DNA from: Nageia nagi
Lineage: Eukaryota > Pinophyta
Length of the DNA stretch: 64,000 nt
Direction: 5' to 3'
Assembly: GCA_050084985.1 (NCBI GenBank)
Contig: JBITNC010000001.1
Location: forward strand, 163,866,001 to 163,930,000
Made by a program: the position numbers and the translations under genes. The notes below the pieces were generated by a model. That model saw nothing but the letters and a program-made list of their open reading frames with translations. It searched no databases and was not told where the DNA came from. Below, piece by piece: positions 47,331 through 58,108 of this stretch (positions are counted from its first letter, which is position 1; every line of letters starts with the position of its first letter).

Positions 47331-47628
47331 TCCCATTGTCTACACATTATCCATGATGATTTCTGAGAGACCTAATGCGCTGTCTCACACCAATCCACTC
47401 CTGCAATTTCAAATCCGACGGCTCCCTCGCATCCCCTACTTCCTCTTTCTTGGCAAAATGTACGGTAACAAAGAATCTTTTAATGCGCTACCAACAACGC
47501 TTGTCCGGCCATTTTCAACACTCGTCTGTTAATCCATCCAACGGGCGACATGCTCCCCAAGGTGATCGGGAAACCTGACAGCCCTTGGCTGAGGTAGGGA
47601 ACAAGTTCAGCCCACAGAGGGTGGACAT
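47331..47628 (+). promoter_or_regulatory. Peroxidase upstream region
   Basis: The region is much richer in GC and CpG than its surroundings. It aligns with 21540-21832 upstream of the pseudogene copy, where most CpGs are gone. Conspicuous words are TCCGACGGCTCCCTCGC, TCCAACGGGCGACATG and GGGTGGACATATGGGCGTG with a related GGGTGGGCTGAGCG. The upstream limit is set by the end of copia D2, so less than about 350 bp of non-transposon sequence precedes the frame. Confidence 0.55.
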
Positions 47629-49029
47629 ATGGGCGTGTCCAGAGGGTGGGCTGAGCGCGTATGGGCGCCTCTGCACTATATATCCGATGCTCTCACACTG
47701 AAAGTGCATGCCAAAAATGGGATTTGGATTGTAGTCTGTGTGGCCTTGTGTTTGCTCAACAATGTGAGCGGGAGCAATCTGAACAGTTCGAATGGACTGG
47801 AAATGAACTACTACAAGGACACCTGCCCGCAGGCTGAGGAGATCATCCAGGAGCAGGTCCGTCTCCTCTACAAACGTCACAAAAACACCGCCTTCTCATG
47901 GCTCAGAAACATCTTCCACGACTGCTTCGTTCAGGTACAGATACAGATAAAACCTTCTCATCTTCATTCTTATATGTTCTGAGTTCGTCTCATCTTTGGT
48001 TTTTTTTATGTGTTTAACAGTCTTGCGATGCGTCGCTATTGCTGGACTCCACCAGAAAGAGCGTGTCTGAAAAGGAGATGGACAGAAGCTTCGGCATGCG
48101 CAACTTCGGCTACTTGGAAACGATCAAAGAAGCTGTGGAGAGAGAGTGCCCGGGCGTCGTATCGTGCGCCGACATTCTGGTTTTGTCGGCACGAGACGGA
48201 GTCGTTTCGCTGGGAGGACCCTTCATTCCGATCAAAACCGGACGAAGGGACGGACGGAAAAGCCGAGCAGATCTCCTTGAAATGTATCTGCCCGACCACA
48301 ATGAGAGCATTTCTACCGTGCTTTCGCGCTTCCAATCCATCGGCATTGACACCGCCGGGGTCGTCGCATTGCTTGGTAAAACATTTCTCTTTCATTAAGT
48401 CGGATTTTAAGAGGCGTAAAGTTAGAGTTCATCAGATCCACTCCTCTAATTGCATTGCTTGGTAAAACATTTTCGTTTCATTAAGTCGGATTTTAAAAAG
48501 TGTAAAGTTAGAATGTACTTATTTTCAGTCCGTTTACTGTTTTAAATCTGGTATTTCAGGCGCTCACAGTGTGGGGAGAACACATTGCGTGAAGCTCGTC
48601 CACAGGCTATACCCAGAAGTGGATCCGGCTCTGGATACAGGGCATGCAGAGCATATGTTGAAGAAATGCCCGGATCCCATTCCTAACCCAAAAGCCGTGC
48701 AGTATGTGCGGAACGATCGCGGCACACCCATGAAGTTTGATAATTACTATTACCGCAATGTGATGGAGAATAAGGGGCTGCTCCTGGTGGACCATCAGCT
48801 GTACGTGGATCCCCGAACGAGGCCATACGTGAAGAAAATGGCGAAGAAGCAGGACTATTTCTTTAACAAATTTGCGAAAGCTCTGACTATCCTTTCCGAG
48901 AACAATCCTCTCACAGGCACACATGGAGAGATCCGTCGCCAGTGCTTCAAGGTCAATAATCCTTTCCGAGAACAATCCTCTCACAGTCACACATGGAGAG
49001 ATCCGTCGCCAGTGCTTCAAGGTCAATAA
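47629..49029 (+). CDS. Class III peroxidase, Arabidopsis PRX42 type
   Basis: Three exons: 47629-47934, 48021-48375 and 48560-49029, with GT/AG introns of 86 and 184 bp; 376 codons from the upstream ATG. The protein is a secreted haem peroxidase using H2O2 on phenolic donors in the cell wall. Seen: hydrophobic signal segment GIWIVVCVALCLLNNVSG, NYYKDTCPQAEEI, distal Arg/His in SWLRNIFHDCF, SCDASLLLDS, SCADILVLSARDG, proximal His in GAHSVGRTHC, and VQYVRNDRGTP. SCD instead of GCD and the HSVGRTHCVKLVHRLYP run place it with PRX42. Anomalies: the codon before the signal peptide is GTG (47704) and the only upstream in-frame ATG (47629) adds 25 residues; a 70-bp tandem duplication replaces the normal end (FKVNKLRLQQR) by a frameshifted tail of about 20 residues. 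It is probably expressed, but this is not proven. Confidence 0.9.
47677..47682 (+). promoter_or_regulatory. TATA-like box
   Basis: CACTATATATCC is conserved in the pseudogene copy. It lies inside the frame read from 47629 and only 22 bp before the GTG at 47704, so it can be the promoter only if translation starts downstream of it. Confidence 0.3.
48366..48517 (+). repeat. 86-bp spaced direct duplication over the exon 2 / intron 2 border
   Basis: GCATTGCTTGGTAAAACATT occurs at 48366 (real exon end and donor) and again at 48452, and the similarity goes on for about 65 bp. Intron 2 therefore contains a second complete donor site. The pseudogene copy has only one. Confidence 0.9.
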
Positions 49030-49030
49030 A
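48891..49030 (+). repeat. 70-bp tandem duplication in the last exon of the peroxidase
   Basis: 48891-48960 and 48961-49030 are the same 70 bp with two differences. Since 70 is not a multiple of three, the second copy is read in another frame and ends at TAA 49027-49029. The pseudogene at 28620-28685 has a single copy. Confidence 0.95.
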
Positions 49031-49184
49031 CTCCGCCTCCAACAACGATAGATTCAAGAATCAATACGCTATAAGCCTCACATTTTGTGGGCAGTATACA
49101 TTTATGCTTTTGCGTCTGTAGTTTCAGTTGTGATGTCGCTTGCGCAGTCTTCTTTCAAATGTGTAGCAAAGCTTTTACAGTGGA

Positions 49185-49190
49185 AATAAA
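49185..49190 (+). terminator. Polyadenylation signal AATAAA of the peroxidase
   Basis: AATAAA lies about 155 bp after the stop codon and is kept in the pseudogene copy near 28824. Confidence 0.6.
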
Positions 49191-49257
49191 AGGAATCTTG
49201 ATTAAGAAAAACAGTCTTGATCTTGTCCCCTAAGAAATATTTTGAGCCATCTAAATG

Positions 49258-49990
49258 CAGGAAGCCATTGCCATTGCTTTTGGAAGCAAGACGACATTAT
49301 TGAAATAATTCTGTGAAGCTCATGAGCGAATAATTAGATTAATTTCAGTGCATAAAATATGGCAAAAGAAATCATCACTGTTATCGTAGGATCCACAACA
49401 ATCCGTGCTTTAGAGAATGGATAGTTTATTTTCTAGAATCTCTTGAATTATTAAATAATAGTTTTGAGTGTGATGGAAAGTGCGCCTCCTCGAAGTGAGG
49501 GAGGCATCCCCGTGACGCAGTAAAGTAATGATGGTGACCAATGCTGTCGGTAAGAAGAGATTAATTTACTGAGATCACTGTATTCCAAGGTAAACCGTCC
49601 TCAACTGAGATTGCATTCTATTAATTTTTGATATTTGTTAAATTTGTTTTCTAAAGGATACATATATAAGTGTAAATATTTGATCCTTCTATAGAACGTT
49701 TTTTCTTTGAAATTAATTTAGTTAGGTATGTACCATTATTTTTTAAATTGAAAAGATTGTTAAATTAAATCATAAATTGAGGAGTATATAAGTCTCTAGA
49801 CAATCATACTTAAGTTTTGAAGATTGTATTGTGGTTTTATTTGGATCATAGTTTGATTCGTAAAATATATGATAGAACATTCACAAAAGCAAATTATTCA
49901 TATATATCAATTTTCTACAAGTAATAAATAATTATTTATTTTATTAGTTAATATGTATTTATATTTGTATTATTATTTTATTTTTTTAGT
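49258..49990 (+). repeat. 3' flank of the duplicated peroxidase block, right copy
   Basis: It aligns with 39310-39745. It contains about 240 bp (49383-49620) that the left copy lacks, richer in GC and with CTCCTCGAAGTGAGGGAGGC. No gene seen. Confidence 0.8.
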
Positions 49991-50225
49991 TTTATAATTA
50001 TGTTAATATTTCTTATAAATATTTAGGTGAATATAATTGTTTACAAAATTTTAAAAATATTTTTATATTCTAGTTTTAAAATATAAGTGTGTAATTATTA
50101 TATCGAGAGGGATGAGAAGATTTTTTAAATAAAAAGAAAAATTGACTCTCTTAGAGTTTTGGCTCTATATTTAGAAATATAATAGTTAATTGTAATTAAT
50201 ATATGTTATGTGTATTTTAAATATA

Positions 50226-50405
50226 CAAAAGTAACTAACTTAGATATCTTAGATATTTATCTAAAAATGCTCTGAGGTATCAATCTTAAGGCTCTTATCT
50301 TGTTATTTTGGAAATAAAAAATTCAAGAAATGAGATAGGTTCTTTGAAATTGATACCTTTCTACATTTTTAAATATATATCTAAGATATTTAAGCTAGTT
50401 CAAAA
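50226..50405. mobile_element. Foldback MITE-like element
   Basis: Arms of about 55 bp at 50233-50287 and 50344-50400 are inverted copies with few mismatches (AACTARCTTARATATCTTAG, GGTATCAAT). The whole is about 170 bp and is flanked by CAAAA on both sides (50226-50230, 50401-50405), a candidate 5-bp target duplication. No coding capacity. Confidence 0.7.
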
Positions 50406-51179
50406 TCAATATTAGATAATTAATCATATTCTTAATATTGATTTGATCACTTTCTTAGCCTCTATTTATTTTATGTAAATTTCAATTAAATATCATTATT
50501 GAGACAGTAACTTCAATTAGCTAGAAATAAACCATCTGAAATCATGGTATAATTTGCTACATCTTGTAATGTGATATTCTTCACTCTTTGAACTCTTTCA
50601 AATAGATTTTTTCATAATCCTTGGATCTAAACCTCCCTCAATCAGACAAACCCCTTGTCTTGTGAAAAAAGCCAATACGAGCCTTTCTAAAAAGAGAGGA
50701 CGTAAATCAACTCTCCTAATTATGCAACATGCAATTACAAACAACATTGAAGATAGATCTATGGCTCAATTTGAAGAATTATTCCAACCTAAAAAATTTA
50801 AGTAGTCACAGCATATCTTCTATTGAATATCAATAATGAGCTAGATATGCCAAAGGATTAATTGGTTTTATTCAAATGATATTTTTAGAATTACTTACTT
50901 TTAATAGGTTTTTTATTTTGTAATCTTTAGGTATTCCTATGTATTTCCTTCTAAATTAATGGATGTTTTTTTACTGACAAAAAATAAAAGATAGATGTAA
51001 GTCCATAAATTAGAACTATACTCTCAACACCTAAGCCAACTATGGTATTCTCTTTACTCTTTGAACCCTTCTAATAGATACTTTCATAATCCTCTTGCAT
51101 AACTTAGCAATGATAAACATAAGTCCATAAATTGGAACTATACTCTCAAACCCTAAGTCAACTATCCAACCTTAAATTT
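50406..51179. repeat. Noncoding stretch with two local direct repeats
   Basis: ACTCTTTGAAC.CTTYYAATAG with TTTCATAATCC occurs near 50580 and 51055. GAACTATACTCTCAA with CCTAAGYCAACTAT occurs near 51015 and 51137. No gene seen. Confidence 0.6.
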
Positions 51180-51502
51180 GTTGACTATTATTTTTAGGGT
51201 TTCATGTGATAGTGGAAAATGGGAACATCACACCTTGGAAGAAGTATGTGCCCAAGATTAAGGTTAGTTTGAAGGACTACACTATTGAAGATGACTTCTT
51301 CATCTTCCCTCTGGGAGACTCACCCCATGTTGTCTTGGCCCTTGGGGTACAATGGTTGGTATCCTTTGGAGACTACACCACCAACCACTTAACCTTGCAT
51401 TTCAAGTTCAAGAGTGGAGGCTGTGAAATCACATTTCAAGGCATCAAAGAAAATAAGAACCAAAATGCTTCTATGAAGAGATTAGAGGCAACTATGCATT
51501 AA
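51180..51502 (+). pseudogene. Ty3/gypsy protease C-terminal part and spacer
   Basis: 98 codons from 51206 are open. The text YVPKIKVSLKDYTIEDDFFI, then FPLGDSPHVVLALGVQWLVS and LTLHFKFKSGG is the second half of a gypsy retropepsin, the region between the DSGA motif and reverse transcriptase (PLG..DVVLGVQWL). No reverse transcriptase follows. Confidence 0.7.
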
Positions 51503-51834
51503 GTGCAAAGGAAGAAACCACCTAAAGCATGACATCATAAGAAGATAGAAGAAGGCCATTAGAACAAAGATGGAATTTGACACCCAAAGGTATATAAGAA
51601 GAAGGTACACATGTAACCCCATTCACTTTTAGTTCATCTCCACATTCTGCAATTTTTGAAAATAGAATTAGTCCCTCATCTTGTCTATAAATGCTAAAAC
51701 TCCACCAAATATTCTCTACAAATCTTAGGATGTCCATTAAGCCTCACATATATGGGAAAAGATTAGCCTTAAGAGACATCCCTCGTTCACCCGCCAAGAA
51801 AATAAAAAGGGACTTTAGAGAAATCATCAAACCT

Positions 51835-52052
51835 TTCATAAAACCCTTCAAATACCCCACTCTCAAAGTAGATAACGGAGCCACTAATAACTTTATTAAT
51901 GAAGCATTTGTCCTCATAATGAACTTGGAGAGAGTTAAAACTCAAGAATTTTGAGTCAATAATGCTAGTGGATACCAAACCATATGCAAATCGATGGTTA
52001 GGGATCTTAAGTTGACCATTGGGAACTACACCATCATAGAAGACTTCTACAT
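51835..52052 (+). pseudogene. Ty3/gypsy protease N-terminal part
   Basis: LKVDNGATNNFINEAFVLIM is the gypsy protease active-site segment with D-N-G for D-S-G. After a stop it continues VNNASGYQTICKSMVRDLKL and NYTIIEDFYI, matching the KVSLKDYTIEDDFFI segment of the piece at 51206. It stops against the 5' LTR of the chromovirus at 52055. Confidence 0.65.
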
Positions 52053-52054
52053 TC

Positions 52055-53460
52055 TATAAAATCCTCTTTTTCTAAAAACTAAAAAATTTTGGAATCCTAG
52101 GGATTCCCTTTTGTAAATATTTTATTTATTCATGTATTTTTTGTTAATTACTTGGGATAAAAAAATAATGGTCTATTGGATCCACATTGTGAGCCCCATG
52201 AAGGACGTTTTCCTTCTAAGCTAGAATGTGTTATTTAACTTATCATTAATGCACTTGAAGATCCTAAGTATGATTATGAGAATCCAAAGATTTGTATAGC
52301 ACCTAGATGACACTTGAGCATGGATAATCACTTAATTTTCCCAATGTTGGATTTGTGAACACTTGTATACATACGTTAGCCTTGGGGAGACTTTTAGAGC
52401 CCCACATTGGCCCATTATGACTCCAAGATACCCATGCATGCATTATAGACACCCATGTGGTATGGGTGATTCCCAAGCACTCACATTGAGTACGAGGATC
52501 CATGTTGGGAATTTATAGGGCCTAGATACCCACATTAGGCTTAGATTGACCCCTAGGCACCTTTGTTAAACTTTATGGGACTTCTAGGAAGCCAACATTG
52601 GAATAGGGAGGTTGGGTGATAACTTTAAAATGATATCCAAATCTATTAATGTGTTATATAAGGCAAAGAAGCCTCATTGCAAAGATAGATTGAATTTGAT
52701 ATTGAAAACTTTCTCTTCGAAGTTACCATATACTTGGCAATGTCAAGCACCCTTAAGCATAGTGCACAAGGAGAGTCCAAAAGGTGTGAAACACCTTCTG
52801 ATTAGTGGTTGAGATGAATGTTCATGTTGTGAGGCTACCTTAACCTGAAACATCCACAAGCGATTTGCACCTTTGAATCCATCCGATGGCATTTTAAAAT
52901 CACACCTATTATTTTTTGGGAGCTAGCCTATGAGAGAGCCCTTTAGTGTGGCATCCATAGATTTGCTAATGTGTAATTATTCTATAATAGTTTTGATAAC
53001 ATGACCTATCTTTGCATATTTGTATGCCCTAATTGGATCCTTGGAGGAAAACGTTGAACCTTATGATGCCTAGTTTGTATTACATCTTAGTATTAATCAT
53101 TAATACAATTATGGAATACCTAGATCTCATTTATTATCTCTTTATTTGATACATCTAACTTATTCAAGCTTTCATATATGCAACATTGAGCACTTTAATG
53201 TTATTTTGCTTGTATAAGTTAGTTGTCAACATTCCTAAATTGTTGTTAAGGTGTTGTGCTTAATTAATGGATTCTTAGATGTGTCATTAGCTTATATAAG
53301 CAATATTTGGCTTAAGTAGTGCATCGTTGAATTTTTTGGCATAGAGTATGACATGCTTGATGCCCTATATCAGTTTGCAGCATGCTTAGGAGAATTATAT
53401 GATATTGATTTTGTATTTACTTGGCTAAATTTAATGTTGAGAATATTTGGTAATTTTATA
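52055..53460 (+). repeat. Chromovirus 5' LTR
   Basis: 1406 bp from TATAAAATCC (from TGTAACATCC) to TTTTATA (from TTTTACA). It carries the uninterrupted target of copia C near 53090-53105 (TTTGTATTACATCTTAG), which proves the nested insertion in the other LTR. Confidence 0.85.
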
Positions 53461-54500
53461 ATGGTATTAGATCTAAGATCTTACCGCTTGTGAAAATAGA
53501 AGCCAAATCTACAACCAGAGTGAAGAAGTTAGAATTTGAAAAGATAGTTTTCAACCAATTACTCCAACAATTTGAAGAGAACAAGATCCCTCAAGAAGAA
53601 AGGGAAAAGCTCTTATGATATTTGGGCAAAAGGTATGAGGAAAGGATGAGGCAGAAAAGAGGGCAAACATGGGAGCCCATATATGTTCTACCACATAAGA
53701 CATTTCCAAAGATCAAATTTTTTCACCAAATCTACTAGGGAAACTCCAAAGAGATCCAAAGAGACATCACTTTCCAGGTGTATGAAGATCTCTTGGGATA
53801 TAGGGTTGTAGAGAAGAAGAAATCTAACATTGTAAGGGAGAAGCTACCAAGGCCCCCAATATATGGATTTGGGCCATCTAGGAGCATCAAGGATGTAGTT
53901 ACCCCACTAGATATGAAGAAAAAGAGTCAAGCCCCAAAAGCTAAATATTTTTTGCAAAAAAAAGCCAATACATCATGAAAACTCTAAAGGATAATTTACA
54001 AATGGCCCCAAATTATCAAAATAAGTATGTTGATCAATGAAGGACTAATATAACCTTTGAAGTGGGAGAAATGGTGTATTTGAGGTTGCAATCATTCAAG
54101 CAATCCTCACTCAAGAAGAGAAGAGCAAAATACTACAACCTAGATTCTTTAGCCCATACAAAATCCTGCATAAGGTTGGAGAAGTTGCATATGAACTAGA
54201 GTTATCCAAAGAATGTAAGATTCATAATATATTTCACATTTCACTCCTTAATAAGGTCGTGGGATAGTAAGACACCTTATCAACTACCCTTCCACCACTT
54301 GATGAAGAAAGATGATTGGTATTGATTCCAAAGAAGGTGCTAGAGATCAAAATAACGAAGTTAAGATAAAGGTAAATTCAAGAGTACTTGATCAAGTGGA
54401 AGGACTTGCTCGATGAAGATTCTGCATGGGAAGGAGCTAAAATACTAGCACATCCATCGTTGAATTGCTTGAGGGCAAGCTATTTCAAGAGGGGAGGCTT
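53461..54500 (+). pseudogene. Chromovirus internal remnant: gag-like frame joined to integrase end and chromodomain
   Basis: The first part is charged text (VKKLEFEKIVFNQLLQQFEE, then KPRPP.YGFGPS at 53778-53978, open for 66 codons) that I take for a gag-like N-terminus, though this is unsure. From about 53980 the text changes to MKTLKDNLQMAPNYQNKYVD, FEVGEMVYLRLQSFKQSSLK, KVGEVAYELEL-like and FHISLL-like segments of the gypsy integrase end, then IPKKVLEIK and YLIKWKDLLDEDSAWEG, a chromodomain. Stops and frameshifts break it. Protease, reverse transcriptase and the integrase core are deleted. Confidence 0.75.
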
Positions 54501-55476
54501 TGTAACATCCTCTTTTTCTTTAAAAAATTAGAATCCTAGGGATCCCCTTTTGTAAATATTTTATTTATTTATGTATTTGTTGTTATTTACTTGGGATAGA
54601 AATATAATGGTCCATTGGACCCACATTGTGAGCCCCATGAGGGATGTTTTCCTCCCAAGCTAGGATTTGTTATTTAATTTGTAATTAATGCACTTGGAGA
54701 TCTTAATGATGATTATGGGAATCCTAATACTCGTATAGCACCTAGATGACACTTAAGCATGGATAATCACTTAATTACTCTAACATTAGATTTGGGAGTA
54801 CTTGTATACATACACCCACACATGCATTCTAGACCCCCATGTGGCATGAGTGACTCCTCGGCACCCACGTTGAGCATGAGGACCCATGTTGTGTATGTAG
54901 AGGATCCAAATACCCACATTGAGCTTGGATTGATCCTTAGGCACCTTCATTGGACTTTGTGGGGCTTATAGGAAGCTAATGTTGGAATAAGGAGGTTTGG
55001 TGATGACCTTGAGGTGATATCCAAATCTAGTGATGTGTTATATAAGGCAAAGGAGCCTTATTATAGAGATAAACTGAATTTGATATCGAAACCCTTTTCT
55101 TTAGAGTTACTAAAGACTTAGTAGTGTCAAGCACCCTTGAGCATAACACATAAGGAGATTTCATGATGCATGGAACACCTTAATATGACTAATGGTTGAG
55201 GTGAATGTTCATGCTATGAGGCTTCCATACCTTGAGGCATCCATAATTGGTTCGTACCTTTGAATCCATCTGGTGGCATTCCAAAATCACACTCATTCTC
55301 TTCATCGAAAGCTAGCTTGTGAGGGAGCCCTTCAATGTGGCATCCATAGATCTGGTAGTGTGTGATTTTTCTATAGTAGTTTCGATAATAAGACTTATCT
55401 CTTCATATTTTTCTACCCTAATTGGCTCCTTGGACATCAACATTGAGCCCTATTGGGCCTAGTTTGTACTACATCT

Positions 55477-55959
55477 TGAAGGGATTGAAATATAACTAAA
55501 ATAATCTTAAAATACCAAGATTCATAGAAGCTCATACTAACATCAAGATAACTCAAGAAGATAATCTCACAAATTAACTCAAGATGTAAAGTGGTTCCTC
55601 CAACTAGGAGTACATCCACTAACTAGATCTCACTTCATTCCCAAATTCTCCTACTTCATCTCCTAATCACTATCCTAGAGCATAACTTTACTTTATGAAT
55701 TGGTGTATGATCACAAAGGGGTACCTTCTATTTATAGTCTAAAATCCCCCTTTGGATCACCCTTTTAACCAATGTACAAAGGCATGACATGCAACTCCCT
55801 TTTACCTAAGGGGCATGCTCATGACATGGAGTGTAGGATAAGTTACATTATTATATTCACTTAAATACTTAAGGAATCTAATGATACCATTAAGTATTAA
55901 TGAATTTACAAAGAGAATTGTTACAAAACCTTTACAATAATGCATTATACATTCCAAAA
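55477..55959 (-). repeat. Copia C 3' LTR
   Basis: 483 bp; in minus orientation it begins TTTTGGAATG (from TGTTGGAATG) and ends ATCCCTTCA. Confidence 0.9.
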
Positions 55960-56742
55960 CTCTCCCTTAATGCAATATTGGTATAAGGTGCATAAAGAGA
56001 AGAAAGAGAGAGTAAGAGAGTTCTCCTCCAAACAAATACAATCGAAGATGAGAACTTTTTACATCTTTGTGAAGTAAGCAAGATAATAGTTTGCAACTCA
56101 TTACTTTACCATTTTAACAAATGGTTTATAATATAATTATTAACAATAATAGATTTCAATTTACATAAAGTAATCATCCAACTAGAATTCATGATGAGTC
56201 TCAATGAGACTGCACATTTGAAGTAACCTGCAATCTAAAAGAACCTGTAAGTCATCAGTAGCTCAAATGATAAGATCAATTAAATGGAACATATTCATAT
56301 CAACAAGGATAGATGAATCAAATAAATGCCATCATAAATTGATCTATGGTGCATTATAAGTCATCACAAAGATGCCAAGCTAATACTTATAGTCACCTAT
56401 TGTATACAAAACATATGTTGATTATTATTACCAAATAGAGAATAACAAAATGCACATACGATTTCCTCACATATGGATAAATGAACAGTGCCAAAAGACA
56501 CATATGAGTTCCTCACACATGGATAATTGAATAGTGCTAGATTGGCCAATCTTTTGCTCTAAAAATTTGTACAAGTTCCTCATGTAGAGTGAACATACCA
56601 CAAAGGTGTATAACAAAATCAACACTATACAAATAAAATCTTCATAAGGGTGAATTTGTTATCACAAACATGAATTCAACATAATAATTCAAACTTCACT
56701 CCCCCTTAAGGGCAACGTCACTAACCTAATAGCATCCCTAAG

Positions 56743-58100
56743 CTAACTAAACTGAGCTTCAACAACGGGCTCAATGAACAAATCAATAGAGTTCAAGGTT
56801 GATGGATAATACTCCAAGTGTATGATGCCATCAAGAACCTTTTCCCTGATGGAATGGGCTTGGATTTCCACATGTTTTGTTCTTTGATGGAACATAAGAT
56901 TTTTAACCAAAGAAATAGCTGATTGATTATTTGAAGAAATCAAAGCTGAGCTAGTTTGCTCATTCCCAATTTCTTTTAAAAGATACCTTAGCTAAATAGC
57001 TTCTTTGGCTATAACATACATTGCACAATATTTGACTTCTATGGTGGAAAGAGAAATAATAGGTTGCTTCTTGGAGGTCCAAGAGATAGAACCTGAACTA
57101 ATACTAAAAATATACGAAGAGGTTAATTTCATGTCATCTCTATCTGGAATACTTGAGAGCAAGATCCTTAGTCCTTGCAACATATCATAAGATTTGCTTA
57201 ACAATATTAAGGTGCTCAACATATGGTTTTTCCATGAATCGTGCCATCAGATTCACTCCAAAGGTAATATTTGGCTTGAAAATAGTCAAATATAAAAGAC
57301 TACCAATTAATTGCTTGTAAGTTGTAGCATCTACCAATTAAGAGTTAAAGCTAAGGGAAATAATGATTCCAGGAGAGACAAAAATCACAAATGTTGCCTT
57401 AAGTTTGGATATGTGTTTTTGAATGATTTCATCTTTATTTCCAATTATCAAGAGATCATCCACATAAAGGAGAATCAAGACCATGTCTTTTCCTTGAATT
57501 AATACATAAATATCAAAGTCATAAAAGCACTTGAAGAATCTAATGTCTATAAAGTACCCTGAAATATTCTTGTACCAGGCTTTAGGTGCTTTCTTAAGTC
57601 CATACAATGACTTCTTTAGCTTGCACACAAATGACTATTTTCCTTTCGCAATAAACCCTTCTTGTTGATTCATGTAGATTTTCACATCTAAGTCATCATT
57701 GAGAAATGCACTTTTGACATTAAGTTGAAAAACTTTCCATCTTTGAGCTATAGAAAGAGAAAGGATTATCTTGCCAATGCACATCTTTTCCATAAGAGTA
57801 AAGGTTTCCTCATAATCAACACTATATTTTTAAGGAAAACCTTTGGCCACTAACCTTGCCTTGTATGTCTCAATATCCCCAACTGAATTGAACTTGACCT
57901 TGTAGATCCACTTATTGCCAATCACATTCTTCTCATTGGGATAAGGAACCAAGTCCTAAGTTTTATTTTTTATAAGCACCTCATACTCCACTTTCATGGC
58001 TTCTATCCATCACTTGTCCTTTGAAGCTTATTTGAATGATGGGGGCTCATTCTTGTTATCAATTTTGGCAAATAAGAATTTGTTCAAGGTCATGCTTCTT
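56743..58100 (-). pseudogene. Copia C reverse transcriptase and RNase H
   Basis: In minus orientation: CKLKKSLYGLKKAPKAWYKN and LILLYVDDLLIIGN with an intact YVDD (57338-57628), RNase H text with STIEVKYCAMYVIAKEAI (56992-57222), and QSAISLVKNLMFHQRTKHVE with DLFIEPVVEAQFS (56743-56943). The upstream part with the VAKGFP and PVAKM motifs lies at 57650-57950 with stops. Frameshifts make it inactive. Confidence 0.85.
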
Positions 58101-58108
58101 ATTATCCT

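Noticed and set aside
47296-47578. Small plus-strand frames upstream of the peroxidase
   Set aside because: They cover the promoter region, have no motif and are not kept in the pseudogene copy.
48036-49026. Long frames on the minus strand and in the other plus frame over the peroxidase
   Set aside because: They exist because the gene is GC-rich and have no domain; the spliced plus-strand frame explains the region fully.
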